Shown here one piece after another: positions 47,812 to 58,990 of a stretch of 64,000 nucleotides of DNA. The notes beneath the pieces were generated by a model. That model searched no databases, was not told where the DNA came from, and worked only from the letters and a program-made list of their open reading frames with translations. Source of the DNA: Sphagnum magellanicum (lineage: Eukaryota > Streptophyta > Sphagnopsida > Sphagnales > Sphagnaceae); assembly GCA_021904315.1 (NCBI GenBank), contig CM038917.1:18956041-19020040 (forward strand), given 5' to 3'. A program made the position numbers and the translations under genes. Position 1 is the stretch's first letter. Every line of letters starts with the position of its first letter.

Positions 47812-48302
47812 GGCCTTGAACCCACCTCCTCACTTGCATGCTTGAGAACACAAGGGGGCAAAAAAAAAAAAAAAAACCGCCTCTAACTGCTAATTGTCAG
47901 CTATGCTCTTCTCTTCCCAAACCCTAGTCTCCCAGAAAGGATCGATCTGCAAGAAGAACTACCCTCAGGCAGAGCAAGTTGAGAGAGAGAGAGAGAGAGA
48001 GAGAGAAATTCCTCTCCCTCCGTCCCGATCTATTTCTTTCTTTTTGACAACACCTAATCCGAGAATCGAATGTCCAAGTTTCCTCCTTAGTTTCCTCAAA
48101 CCCTAGGTACTCCACACCCACAAAAGCGAAACCCGCAATAAACAACCGCACAGCAAGCTCGTTCCCTTATCCGCAAGCTCCGATACAAATCTGGCAACAA
48201 AAAAATTTCTTCACAACCTCACCACTCTGAACCGAAACAAAACAAGAGAGCGAAGGAAGGGACAAACCCCAAACAACAACGACAAGAAGCCCGTCACAAA
48301 AC

Positions 48303-48303
<1 letters not shown>

Positions 48304-48349
<46 letters not shown>
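48304..48349. repeat. Poly-C tract (46 C)
   Basis: Uninterrupted C run in the presumed promoter or leader of the MKP1-like gene, followed by AAAAACCAAAC. Its shortened twin (45762-45772) marks the duplication junction. Confidence 0.95.
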
Positions 48350-48351
<2 letters not shown>

Positions 48352-48989
48352 AAACCAAACTAGGCACCACTACGAAAACAATTCTCTTCTTGTTGTTGTT
48401 GTTCTTCTACGTTTTTCTTTCCCTTTCTCTTCTTGCAAACTTTCTGTTTCGAAAAGCTAAGCGTGTAGAGGAAACAAGCAGACGGTAGCACTAGTAGCGA
48501 GAGCGCGAGAGAGCGACGCGAAGATATAGTTAGGAGAGGAAAGAGGAGATTGGGAGGAGAGAAGCAAAGTTCTCCGTGCGTGCGCTGCTACTGGAGCTTG
48601 GCTGCGGCGGTGGTCAAAGGCAAAGACCGGGCCGGTTTTTCGAAGAAAAAAAAAACCCAACAGGAAAAGAACAACGGACGAAAAAGGGGACCAACAAAAA
48701 GGCAACGTCCGAACGAGAACGGCATCGGCCAAAAACAATTACCTACCTCTTTTTCTTACCTACCTACCTACGTACCTACCTACCTACCCAACACATCCCC
48801 CCTCCGTAAAAGGCGGAAAAGAAAAGAAAAGAAATTGCACACGCAACGGCTATAATAACCGCGTTCGCCGTTTGCCTTTCTTTCGTCTTTTTCCTTTCTT
48901 TCTTTCAATGCTAACTAGGCTAGTTCAGTCAAGTTTTCCTTACTTACTATGTCTAGTAGGGTAATGCCTGAAGATGAAGAGGGCATTGC
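48350..48989 (-). promoter_or_regulatory. Upstream region of the outer MKP1-like copy
   Basis: GC-richer than the surroundings, with CG-containing words (GAGAGCGCGAGAGAGCGACG near 48500) and a (CCTA)n tract near 48755-48788. No protein domain in any frame. It is probably promoter and transcription start region. Confidence 0.45.
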
Positions 48990-49705
48990 CTGCCATGAGA
49001 GTGTTACCTTAAACTTTAGAAATCATCTTTGAAGTGCAAAGGAAAAGGATTAATGAAAAAATAACAAGAATAAAAATAAGCTTTTCAACTTACAAAACAT
49101 ATATATATTTTCTTTTCTTTGGATCCCTCTTATTTTCAAATCTCATAACTCTCTTATTTCTTATTCATTTAAAACCATTTAATAAAGTGCTCTAGGAGCA
49201 TTGCCTGAAGTTTTACAAATCATCTTTGAACTCTTATAGCAACAGAGGAACATACAAAGAATTATTTTTTGAGTGATCAGGAACCAACCTTTGTACTGTT
49301 CGATGGTTTGTTTTTCTTGAGTTCTTGACAACCTTACTTTGAGGGGTTGTAACTTACTCATTTCTAATCCAGTTTTGATGATTATTAATGTGTTAGATGC
49401 ATCGAGAGAAGGGGTTCAAGTTTTGTTTGGACACCAAAAACAACAGAGCCCTCCCCTCCCCTTGGGTCTGGCCTGCCCTGAGCGCTCAAATGTTTGGTCA
49501 CCAGCTGATCTACCCCTAGTGATAGATAGTCAAGCTTGGACTCATTTTTGGTAATACCCTCGTCCAAGAGTATTGCCTGATGTAAAGATCTATCTCGGCA
49601 ATAGTCAATTGAGGACCTAATTGTTGTCCCTACAAGGTCACCTCAATAAGGCCTCTCGTCCTTTTAAGAAGGCCTACATTGTGTTGTTGTACACTTTTAG
49701 TCATG

Positions 49706-49742
<37 letters not shown>

Positions 49743-51295
49743 GATATCTTTCTCACTTTATGACATTGACCGATCTAGTCATATGGCTATGTCCGTTTGC
49801 ATGTGATGGTGGAAGGGTTTTTCTTTCATTTCCATTTTTAGGGTTTGAGCTTGTTGACTTTGTAGGGTGGGGTGGGGGGAGGAAGGAGAAAATTTCTTGT
49901 CTTGCAAGTTGCAACCCAAAATTCAGAGGTATAAAAAGTGTTCACACCCAAACTTTTGTATTGTACGATGCTCTAGTTTCATAGCTACTTGTTGTACACA
50001 GGCAGTACAATGGCAGCTTCAACACATGTTTGTTGAATAATTTAATTAAAATTGGAACTTCTGTGTTTTAAAATTATAGAATATTCCAATAAGATTGTAT
50101 ATTTTCCTTCACAAAATTTTGTTCTTGGGGGGGGGGGAAAAAAAAAAGGGTTCAACATTTCTACGAATAATTTAATTAATGTTGAAGCTGCCAAGGTAAC
50201 TACAATACCTAAATTGGTGGAAGTGATATGCTTATTACTGTAGTACCATGGCAAGTTCAACAATTCAGTGTCAAAAAAATAAAATAAAAATAATAATAAT
50301 AATTTTTCCTTCACAAAGTTGTTGTTGTTTGAAAAAAAAATTAAATTTCTTTTTGTGGGAACATGTCATCTGTATAGTACAGTAGAGGGTGACTCATAGT
50401 AATTACCATTGTACCAGGGCTGATTCAGCAGCAAGGTGCCCAATAATAATATATTTTTTTGTAATTGACTTTCAATAGTAAAATAATAATATTTTATAAT
50501 TAGGCACTCTACTAAATAATGAAGGCTAGTGTGCTTGAGAGTTTCTTCCAGATTTATAGTATGCTATTTTTCAGAATTTTTGGCAAATTAAAAAATGTTA
50601 ATTAGTGTTTAACCAGCATAGGTATCATGGTAGTTGTGGGGATGCTTGAAGTTCAATTTTATTTTCCTTTTGTGATGAACATCATTGATTGGCCCATCAC
50701 AAAAAATAAATTTAATCAAGCTTTGAACAGTCCCAAAATAGAAAAAGCGCAGTTTCATCCTTCTGGGCTCATTAGGGTAGACTGGCCAATGACTGAACAC
50801 TTAATTGCTTAGGGCAGGCCGGATCCAAGGGGAGGGCTCTGTTGTTGCTAGTGTCCCAACAAAACTTGAACTTCTCCTCTTGACTCATCTGACACACTGA
50901 GATTCGTCCAAAAAGGATTACAAATGAGAAAGTTATAGGCCTCCAAAGTAAAGGGGGTCAAAAACTCAAAAACACAAACCACCATACACTAAAAAAAGAA
51001 GCTGATTCCTGTATACCCAAAAACTTCCTTGTATGTTGCTCTGTTGGTATTAGAGTTTGAACATGATTTGTATAACTTCAGGTGACACTCCTGTAGCATT
51101 TTAAATCATTCAAAATAATGACAAAAAGAAATTTTGAGGTTTAAAGGTAGCAAGGGTCCAAAGAAAAGGAAAAAAGAATAAAACATGATTTGTAAGTTGA
51201 AAAGCTTTTTTTTTTTTCTTGTTATTTTTTCATTAATCTTTTTCCTTTGCACTTGAGAAATGATTTCTAGCACTTGAGGTAATGATGCCATAACA
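48990..51295. repeat. Large foldback: inverted arms of about 525 bp around a 1.25-kb centre
   Basis: 48990-49519 matches the reverse complement of 50772-51295 along its length. Shared words include AAGTGCAAAGGAAAA (49035; inverse near 51245), AGCTTTTCAACTTACAAA (49079) and GTTCAAGTTTTGTT (49407; inverse near 50859), with TGGCCTGCCCTGAGC-type sequence at the inner end. Identity is estimated by eye at about 70-85 percent, best at the outer end. The centre holds a (CA)16 run and no coding region. No target duplication was found at the outer ends. Confidence 0.8.
49707..49738. repeat. (CA)16 microsatellite
   Basis: Uninterrupted CA run in the centre of the foldback. Confidence 0.97.
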
Positions 51296-52289
51296 TTTTA
51301 AACCACTGAAAATGAAGCACATATGATGAAGATATAAATAAGTGTTTGATCATAGATAGTCAATTGTTGACTACCCTCTATTGAGTTACAAGAGTAAAAC
51401 TTAGCGCAAAGGATGTGGGATAAAGTGAGGTGCTATTGGGAACAAGTTGGAGAACACATTAAGAACTTGGGGAACATGCTTGAGAACACATATGAAAATC
51501 CCAAAAAATCCAACATCCCTCCTTCTCACCCTCCTCCTCGTCTAGATGCATGCACTTCTATAAAAATGCTTATTCACCCTATCCATACATTGGGTCAAGT
51601 TTGAGCCAAAATTCAATGCTCAAATCCTACTACACCTAATGCATAGTCACATCCTTATGGGCAGAGTCAACGAACCACATACATCATCTGACCAACTTGG
51701 TGATAAGCAGTTTGAATTAAAGGGCTTCATCTTTTCTTCACTTCTAGATGGGCTCATCCATATGTATGTGCTTGGAAAGCTTTCATGTCCCAGGGAAAAT
51801 TCATTAAAAATTACCCATAAAACTTGTTCCAAACTTTGCGCATTAAGGCATTTACAATGAAGGTGAGATGGAAATTGTTGAAGCTTTCTCTTGGCTAAAA
51901 GACGCTTCAACTAACCCCCAAGGTTTAGCTAACCCAAGATGGGGGTTTGTTGATTGCTTACAAAGTGACAACCGGAAGATATTCCTTTGAGTTTTGACTT
52001 GCACTGTGTTCCATTGATTCATCACCATTAGAGGTTCAATATGGTTCACCTTTTGCAGCTAACCGTCAAAGAAAAGACATTAAACTTTTTGGATGTATAT
52101 TAGTATATGAATGTAAATTTGCATTTGGATACTAGAGACTACCCGCCTCACTTCCAAGCCAAGGAGAATCCCTTGAAACAAAGTCGCCTCTTGACTTTAG
52201 GAAAGGCTACTTGATTCAAGGGAATGATGAATATGATTCATTTGTGTGCTCACAACATCAGTGTTGGGTGGGTATCACTTTTTGAACTA
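51296..52289. other. Intergenic
   Basis: No gene seen. 51410-51525 (AAGTGAGGTGCTATTGGGAAC and onward) is related to 55653-55765, a dispersed repeat. Confidence 0.5.
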
Positions 52290-52354
52290 AAAAAATGTGA
52301 TATATAACCTTAACAATGTTAACTTTAAGTTTCAAACCTTATATTTTCATTGAT
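52290..52354. repeat. 65-bp segment nearly identical to 9945-10010 (inverted)
   Basis: Shares TGTGATATATAACCTTAACA and TCAAACCTTATATTTTCATT with the reverse complement of the MULE 1 interior, with about one mismatch over the segment. Confidence 0.9.
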
Positions 52355-52385
52355 ACTGCTATTGCCTCAAGTCCTCACGAGGCAG

Positions 52386-52453
52386 GTACTGGGTATTGGC
52401 TTGGTTGGTTCTTTGATACCAAGACCAATACCAATTAGGGTTCCAGCCTAGTA
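52386..52453. repeat. Short foldback sequence
   Basis: GGTACT at the left pairs with AGTACC at the right, and GGTATTGGCTTGG pairs with CCAAGACCAATACC inside, a 68-bp hairpin. It may be a small MITE-like relic. Confidence 0.6.
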
Positions 52454-52454
52454 C

Positions 52455-53379
52455 CCGCCCAACTCTAGTTCTCACACACACACACCAGTGTTATGCTTAC
52501 ATTTGACTTGGTGTAAAACCTCCCCAGGTTGGCACCGACCTCAAAAGTGGCCTATTGCCTATTGAGGATGTTCTTGTGTTCACATTATCATGCATGCAAG
52601 GGAGAGAATTACCATCAAAATTGCACATTTTGTTAGTCAAGCAAGCATGTGATGATTTATCGGCCCTTTGATTCACAAACATGCAAAATGGATGGAGTAC
52701 ATAAAGTCTATTTAGAGAGCGTGTTGTTGCAGAGGATAAAAACTCGTGGTACCATTGTTTCCTTGTGATACCATACTCCCTGATTGAATTCAGCAACGAA
52801 CAGCTGAATAATTAATTAAATTTTAAAATCTTAACTTTGACACTTGATTTTTTTTGATTCTGAAAATTTCAGCAAGTTATGATTATAAAAAATTAATAAA
52901 CACATTCTTATTATTTTTATGAGAAAATCTAGTGTGTCTCTAGACTTTTTCAGTCTTAATTTCTTTAACATTTGCAGTTCAAAACTTGCAAATCCTTAAT
53001 TTTATAATAATTATTAAAAAAATTCCAATTTTTTTAATAAAATTTTCAAAATAAAATTAAAATAAATAAATAATGCTGAAACCATTCATGTACTATGGTA
53101 GTCAGTTGGTATCTATTAGATACCCATCAAGTATCATGGGAATTATTATATATTGTAAAGGAAGAATGAAGCTTCCTCTAACTCCAGACGGACAGTGGCC
53201 ACGGATAGTTAAGGTAGTCTTGGTACATAGTTATGGGTCTCAAAATAATGACAAAGTCAAAGAACCGGTCTACGAAGTGGCAGTTCTTCCATGAAAACCA
53301 TCAGCTCGTCAAGGTTGTTGAAATGAAAAGAATCGATGGTTCTTTTGTTCCTGTTGGGTTCTCAAGAACCGGAATCAAA
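52455..53379. other. Intergenic, AT-rich
   Basis: No coding or RNA gene signal. Confidence 0.5.
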
Positions 53380-53380
53380 A

Positions 53381-53640
53381 GGTTAAAAAATTGGAGTGGG
53401 AAATGTGAAGGACCGGGCAAAGGGGATCGACGGGTTAAAGAACTGGAGTGAGAAATGTGAAGGACCGGTCGAGGGGGATCGACGAATTAAAAATCTGGAG
53501 TGGGAAATGCGAAGGATCAGGCGGGGGGACTCGACGGGTTAAAGAAACGGAGTGGGAAATGCGAAGGACCAAGCGAGGGGGGTCAACGGGGTAAAGAACC
53601 GAAGTGGGAAATGTGAAGGACCGGGGTGACGAGGGGGGGA
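53381..53640. repeat. 52-bp minisatellite, five copies
   Basis: Units start at 53381, 53433, 53485, 53537 and 53589 with GGTTAAAGAA, then GGAGTGGGAAATG(T/C)GAAGGA. It is relatively GC-rich for this region. The frames crossing it are repeat by-products. Confidence 0.93.
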
Positions 53641-54355
53641 CCAATGGAAAGAAAAGTTGGTCGAAAAGAAAAGTTTTTTTAAAAAATCAAAAACATCAAT
53701 CAAACATTGTTGAAATAACACACCTGTGCATTATGCACGTGATTCACACTAGTTTTAAAAATAAAACAAAACCTAAGCCTGGTCGTTACATTCGGTAAAA
53801 TCCCCCAGCCATAATAGGCTTTACTGAAATCAAGCTCACACAAGCTTGGGGCTCACACAAGCTTGGGATCATGCTTGTTTATTACTTCATGTGAGCCCTT
53901 TTTCGAGTAAAGTTGTTTTGGCCTTGGGTTTTATTAAATGGCATGCCCAACGTAATGAGCAAGGGCGAGACCATTCCGTGACATTAAGGTCGAAGGTGGT
54001 AGATTTAACAAACAATTTAAAAGAGCAAAATCATGTTCATGGTCAATATTATGAGTGTATATGATGATCATCACTGAAAGATTACGTCATTTAATGTGGT
54101 CAAGAAAATGACAAAATCTGCCACTACCGACCCACCCAACTACCGACCCACCAACCTTAACGGAAACATAGATCAGGCTCTTTTGCACATATTGCACACA
54201 AATGTCACGGCATGCTCTACTAGTTCAAACTTCATCCAGTTCAAACTTCATAGGTGGATGAAGAAGTGTGATCGGTTATGAAGATCTTTTGTGAGGTGTC
54301 ATTGACTGGCTAACAAACCGCACTTGGCAACAAAATTTCATGGATATACCTTTGG
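53641..54355. other. Intergenic
   Basis: No gene seen. A short direct duplication, CTCACACAAGCTTGGG, occurs near 53834 and 53851. Confidence 0.5.
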
Positions 54356-54692
54356 GTGTTACGTTGTCAATCAAAAGCCAAAAATAATATTTTTTCTCAG
54401 GACAAAATAAGGTGTTACCTCATCAATCAAAAGCCAAAAATACCATTTTTTTTTGAGGACAAAATAAGGTGTTCACTCATCAATCAAAAGCCAAAAATAA
54501 TATTTTTTCTGAGGACAAAATAAGGTGTTACCTCATCGATCAAAAGCCAAAAATAATATTTTTTCTGAGGACAAAATAAGGTGTTACCTCATCAATCAAA
54601 AGCCAAAAATACCATTTTTTTCTGAGGACAAAATAAGGTGTTACCTCATCAATCAAAAGCCAAAAATAATAATTTTTCTGAGGACAAAATAA
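54356..54692. repeat. 56-57 bp minisatellite, six copies
   Basis: Each unit reads GTGTTACCTCATCAATCAAA, then AGCCAAAAATA, a T-run and GAGGACAAAATAAG. Starts near 54356, 54412, 54469, 54525, 54581 and 54638. Confidence 0.93.
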
Positions 54693-55290
54693 CAAAAAAA
54701 GGATTGGAATTTGGTCTACGGATATCAAGCTTGTATGTCTGTCTACACAAAAGCTATATTTCTTTTACAATTTTAGATCGACCTTGTTTCTCGTAATGCC
54801 CTTGACAATACCCTCGACCTCAGGCTTTACCTTACCCTAAAGTTTGAACCACACCATGACAAGTAGTTTTAGGGGTCTATATCTTTACCATGGGTAAGTA
54901 AAGCCCTTGGTGGATTTGAGGGCATTATTGAAATCAGGCTTTACACTCAACTCTCGACTCAAATCGACCTCGTTTTTGAAATGCCTTTGATAATAATTAA
55001 TACCCTCAACCTCAACCTTGGGCTTTACATTACCCAAAGTAGTTTTTTAACGGTCTTTATGCCCCACTTCCTGGAGAAGCTTCGGGCAATGACTTTATGA
55101 GAAGAATTTGGAGTTGTTTTAAACTCGCTTTTCACACTTTCTTTCTTCTTTTTTGCTTTCTATGGTCATCTAACTCCCTTATTCTTTGCTACCGTACTCC
55201 CTTATAAAAAAAACCTAAATGAACAAGTAAGGAAAAATGTTGCCCATTGGTACCTACCTATACATGCTGGGTCAAAAACTCATGTCCATT
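54693..55290. other. Intergenic with diverged duplicated segments
   Basis: Two related stretches (near 54778 and 54960, both with TCGACCT(T/C)GTTT and GGCTTTAC) show an old duplication of about 180 bp. No gene. Confidence 0.5.
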
Positions 55291-55297
55291 CAAAGTT

Positions 55298-55440
55298 GTC
55301 ATCCTTATTAGGTCAAGAGAGAGCAATTGAAGCTTGATGTTCACTTGCTCTCTAAGGGTTCAAAGTTGTCATCCTTATTAGGTCAAGAGAGAGCAATAGA
55401 AGCTTGATGTTCACTTGCTCTCTCTAAGGGTACTTATATA
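55298..55440. repeat. 68-bp duplication with a hairpin in each unit
   Basis: TTCAAAGTTGTCATCCTTAT begins both units. Each contains AGAGAGAGCAA and TTGCTCTCT, which are complementary around GAAGCTTGATGTTCAC. Confidence 0.9.
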
Positions 55441-58400
55441 ATTGCTTTTTGATGTTAGAGTGATCCGTATACATTGGTTTCAGGGTTTAGGGTTTAGGGT
55501 AGAGTGTTAAGGTCAGATGTTTTTTTTTTTGGGGCAATGGGCCTTTTTGATTGGCCCATCATAAAAAAGGTTCTCAAACTTTGAAGACTCAATATTCACT
55601 TGACTATATATAGGTCCAAAGAGGTCAAGATTTGGGCACAGCATATGGGAGCAAAGTGAGGTGTTATTGGGAACATATTTGGGAACACATAGGGAACTTG
55701 AAAAAACTCATTGGGCACTTGAAGAGAACATCTTGGGAACCCTAAAAGCCCCAAAAACTCCACCCCCCCCAATTCCTTACATTTATGAAACATCTAGTTG
55801 TGGCATTCTCCAAAAAAATTGTTCGATGTAAGATAGGGTCCTATTCCATGTACATTACACCAAGTGTAGATCATTTTTTTGGTGTAATATGAATTAGCTT
55901 AGCTAGTACACAATGTTGAAAATAAAAAATAAGTGCAGTATTGATTATGTACAGCTAATTTAATGTAACCATTGCCTAAAAAAGTAGGGCCTAATCTCAA
56001 TTCTTATTTTTTAAATTATATTTATCATGTATAGAGTTGGACTTGTTTTAAAGGACTTTCCAATGGGTAAAAACACATAATGGTGGATTTTTAAAAAAAA
56101 AAGTTGAGAATCCTTCAGAAATCCATATTTCTAGTGCATTTTGAGCCTAATGAACCTCCTAAAGTTGGGTCTTAAATTTTAAATGATATTGAAATTAACA
56201 ATTTTTTTCATTTTTTCCCCTATATCATCTTATTATAGACTTTTAAAAATATTTCTTATGAAAAAGTCTTGAAAAAAATAAAAATTATAGAATTAAATGG
56301 AGTTTGCAAAACATGGATATTTTGAGATCATTAAATATATTTATAAATTATATAAAAAAATTCCATATTTTTACCTTAAGTGCCATAGACCTCAAAAGTA
56401 TCGTGTTCCAAAGACTTGAGTAATTTCACATTAAATGGTTATAAACAAAAAATCCTTTGTGGTTGTGGACTTTGGGGATATTTTTGAAGTCCACATTTGA
56501 TTGAATATTAGTGGTTTTCGGGCAAGTTTTAAAAAGTTGCATTGTGCATTTAAAATTTATGCAATAATATTTGTCAAACCTAGAAAATTTGACATTGCAA
56601 CATTCATAAAAGTCCATTGTAGTTTGCTTTTATTCAAATGTTGTTTAGGTTTGAATTCTAGAAAAAGGGCCATTTCAAGGTTTGGTTCTAAAATGAATTC
56701 TAGCAAAAGTATGGACTTGCAATCCAAGTATCTTAGAACTTGACTCAAAGTTTAGATCAAAACCCACCAAATACCCTAAACTTAACAACAATGGTCGTGA
56801 CCAACAAGAGGTGTATTAATGATAAATTAGATATAGGTAAGTGATGAGACCATTCATTAGCATTTTTAATTTGAAAACTTTCATAAAAATCAAGGATTGT
56901 GTGACTACCCTCTATAATCAAAAAAATAAAAATGATGTGGACTTGCAAAATTTTGCTTAAAAAAAAGGTGGTTAAGGTTGGGGGAATATATAAAGAAAAA
57001 GTATATAAGGAAGGAAAGGTGGAGGAAAAAAATAAGGTCTAGAATGTAATGCAAGTAAATGAGAAATTTCCATGACCAATAGCAAATCTAGAAGGCATCT
57101 TTCTTCCTTTAGGTACCTACAAATGATGAATAAATGTAGAGGTGATCGGTGAAGGGTCCATAAATGGTGAAAGTTGAAAAGTAACCATTGCCATGGCTAC
57201 TACTCAACTTAAAATAGTAAAAACTTGTAAATTTTGGAATGCAATTAACACCTTTTGTACAATGAAAGTGGTTAGAACAAAAAGGGGGCACTTAGGTGAA
57301 AGCACATTACGGTGGAACAATTTTAAACACATGTGGAGTTTATAATAGAAGCAAATTAATATTGTGGAGGTAGAATTTGGCAAGATACCATGAAGCACAT
57401 GAATCATGTGGCAAGGTGTCAACAAAAATTGAAGATTTTTTTTGTTTTTACCCTAACCAAATTCATATAGATCTTATACTTAAAAGATGAACATTTAAAC
57501 AATTTATTTTATTGACTCAAAGACTTTATTTTTAAACCAATATTTGAATATATGTTGATTGTTCAGGTTTTCATAGCCCTTTTCTAAAAGTGTGTTTCAA
57601 TAACATTATCACCACATCATCTTCCATCACAAAACATTCACTAATTTAATGAGTGTTTTATTAAAAAACATTCATATTCATTTATTATGGATTGTTACAC
57701 GATTTTTGATAATCCTTCGAAAATCAATATGTTACAACAATTCAAAAAAAAATTCAGAAATTCATGTAATGTGATTACAACATTTGTAACATTGTAAATT
57801 TGAGTCTTTAATCACTTTTATTTTGTTCCATGGCCAATTATAAATTCCAAAATCTTGTAAAAATTGTCCTGTGATATGATTTTATGGATATTGTAATGTG
57901 CTTCCAACCACCTTCCAAACCTTTCATTCCCCACACATTATTGGCACAACCCCATACAAAATCATTGACTTGTTTAATTATACAAACAACCAAAATTTTT
58001 TATCACTAGCATGGGGAGGAACTAATATCCCACATGATGATTTTGGTAATTTTGTTCCTTTGTTGGGACTACATTTTATGTTGTAAAACCTCATGTAAGG
58101 ATATGCTTGGGACAAAAGATTTACACATATCAAATCAACAATGACTTGATATGTGCAAGGGTTGAAACCCCAACCCTTGGAGAGGACAATGTTGACATGA
58201 CATAAAGATGTCTAAAGTGTGAAAAAAGGACAAACATGTAATTGATCTTCAATCATACGAAAACTAGCTTTTTTTGTAATGGATGCAAAGACATTACGAA
58301 CAATGTCATGCATATTTATGTGTTCACTTGGGCCACACGTCATGCTAAAGGTTGATGGGACAAATGCATACATAATGAGGGAGCCTTGTGATTAAAGAAT

Positions 58401-58911
58401 GGGCAATTCAAGTCAAATTCATAGTGTTGTGGAGATGAAAGTTGATGATTGGTGAAACATTGGTAGGACTAGGATTTTACATATCTATTTCATTATATTT
58501 TGTAATAAAAAAAGAGGTTCGAACACATATTAACCAATTAGTTTCAAATGTATTTTTAATCAAATTTTAAATTCCATTTGCTTTCAATAGTTTGGAATTA
58601 TATTTTTATAAACTTAATAAAGCAAATGGATAGTACTTCACACATATTTTCATCTAATTTGATGTTATTTTGTTTTAGTAATATGAATGACACATGGTTA
58701 AAATATGTGGAGACATTTATTTTTTATGTATGTTTTATCTTGCTTTGACCCCAATATACCTAAAGTAGTATACCTATGCTATTTAAGCCTAGGCTAATAT
58801 ACCTAATGTACTTACGTAATATGTTTGAGTACCTACCTAGTTTAATCTACCTACCTACCGACCTAGATTGAACACATTCACTACAATATCTTGACCACAC
58901 ATTTCACCTTT
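55441..58911. other. Intergenic, AT-rich
   Basis: About 3.5 kb with no supported gene. It contains the dispersed repeat at 55653-55765 and a telomere-like GGGTTTAGGGTTTAGGGT at 55482-55499. Confidence 0.5.
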
Positions 58912-58990
58912 GGAGGGATGGTGGTGCAATTGGTTAAGGACTTGTTTTCTTAATGTGGAGGTGAGCTTAAATTCAAGTTTTCACACTTGC
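58912..58990 (+). repeat. Possible tRNA-derived (SINE-like) relic 1
   Basis: TGGTGCAATTGGTTAAGG (58922-58939) resembles an RNA polymerase III box A, and TTAAATTCAAGTT (58968-58980), at a tRNA-like distance, resembles an eroded box B. No clear tRNA cloverleaf, tail or target duplication was established. Confidence 0.3.

Larger units (their letters stand above)
43229..48315. repeat. 2,544-bp direct tandem duplication covering the 5' three quarters of the MKP1-like gene
   Basis: 43229-45772 recurs as 45773-48315 at a constant offset of 2,544 bp. The only differences I find are one GA unit less in the outer copy ((GA)14 at 45437-45464, (GA)13 at 47981-48006) and the length of the poly-C at the end (11 C at 45762-45772; 46 C at 48304-48349). 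The junction joins the poly-C directly to TGACTAGG from the middle of the gene. Confidence 0.95.

Noticed and set aside
53073-53451. Short plus-strand frames near 53.1-53.4 kb as a gene
   Set aside because: No recognisable domain, overlap with the start of a minisatellite, and no splice structure I can support.
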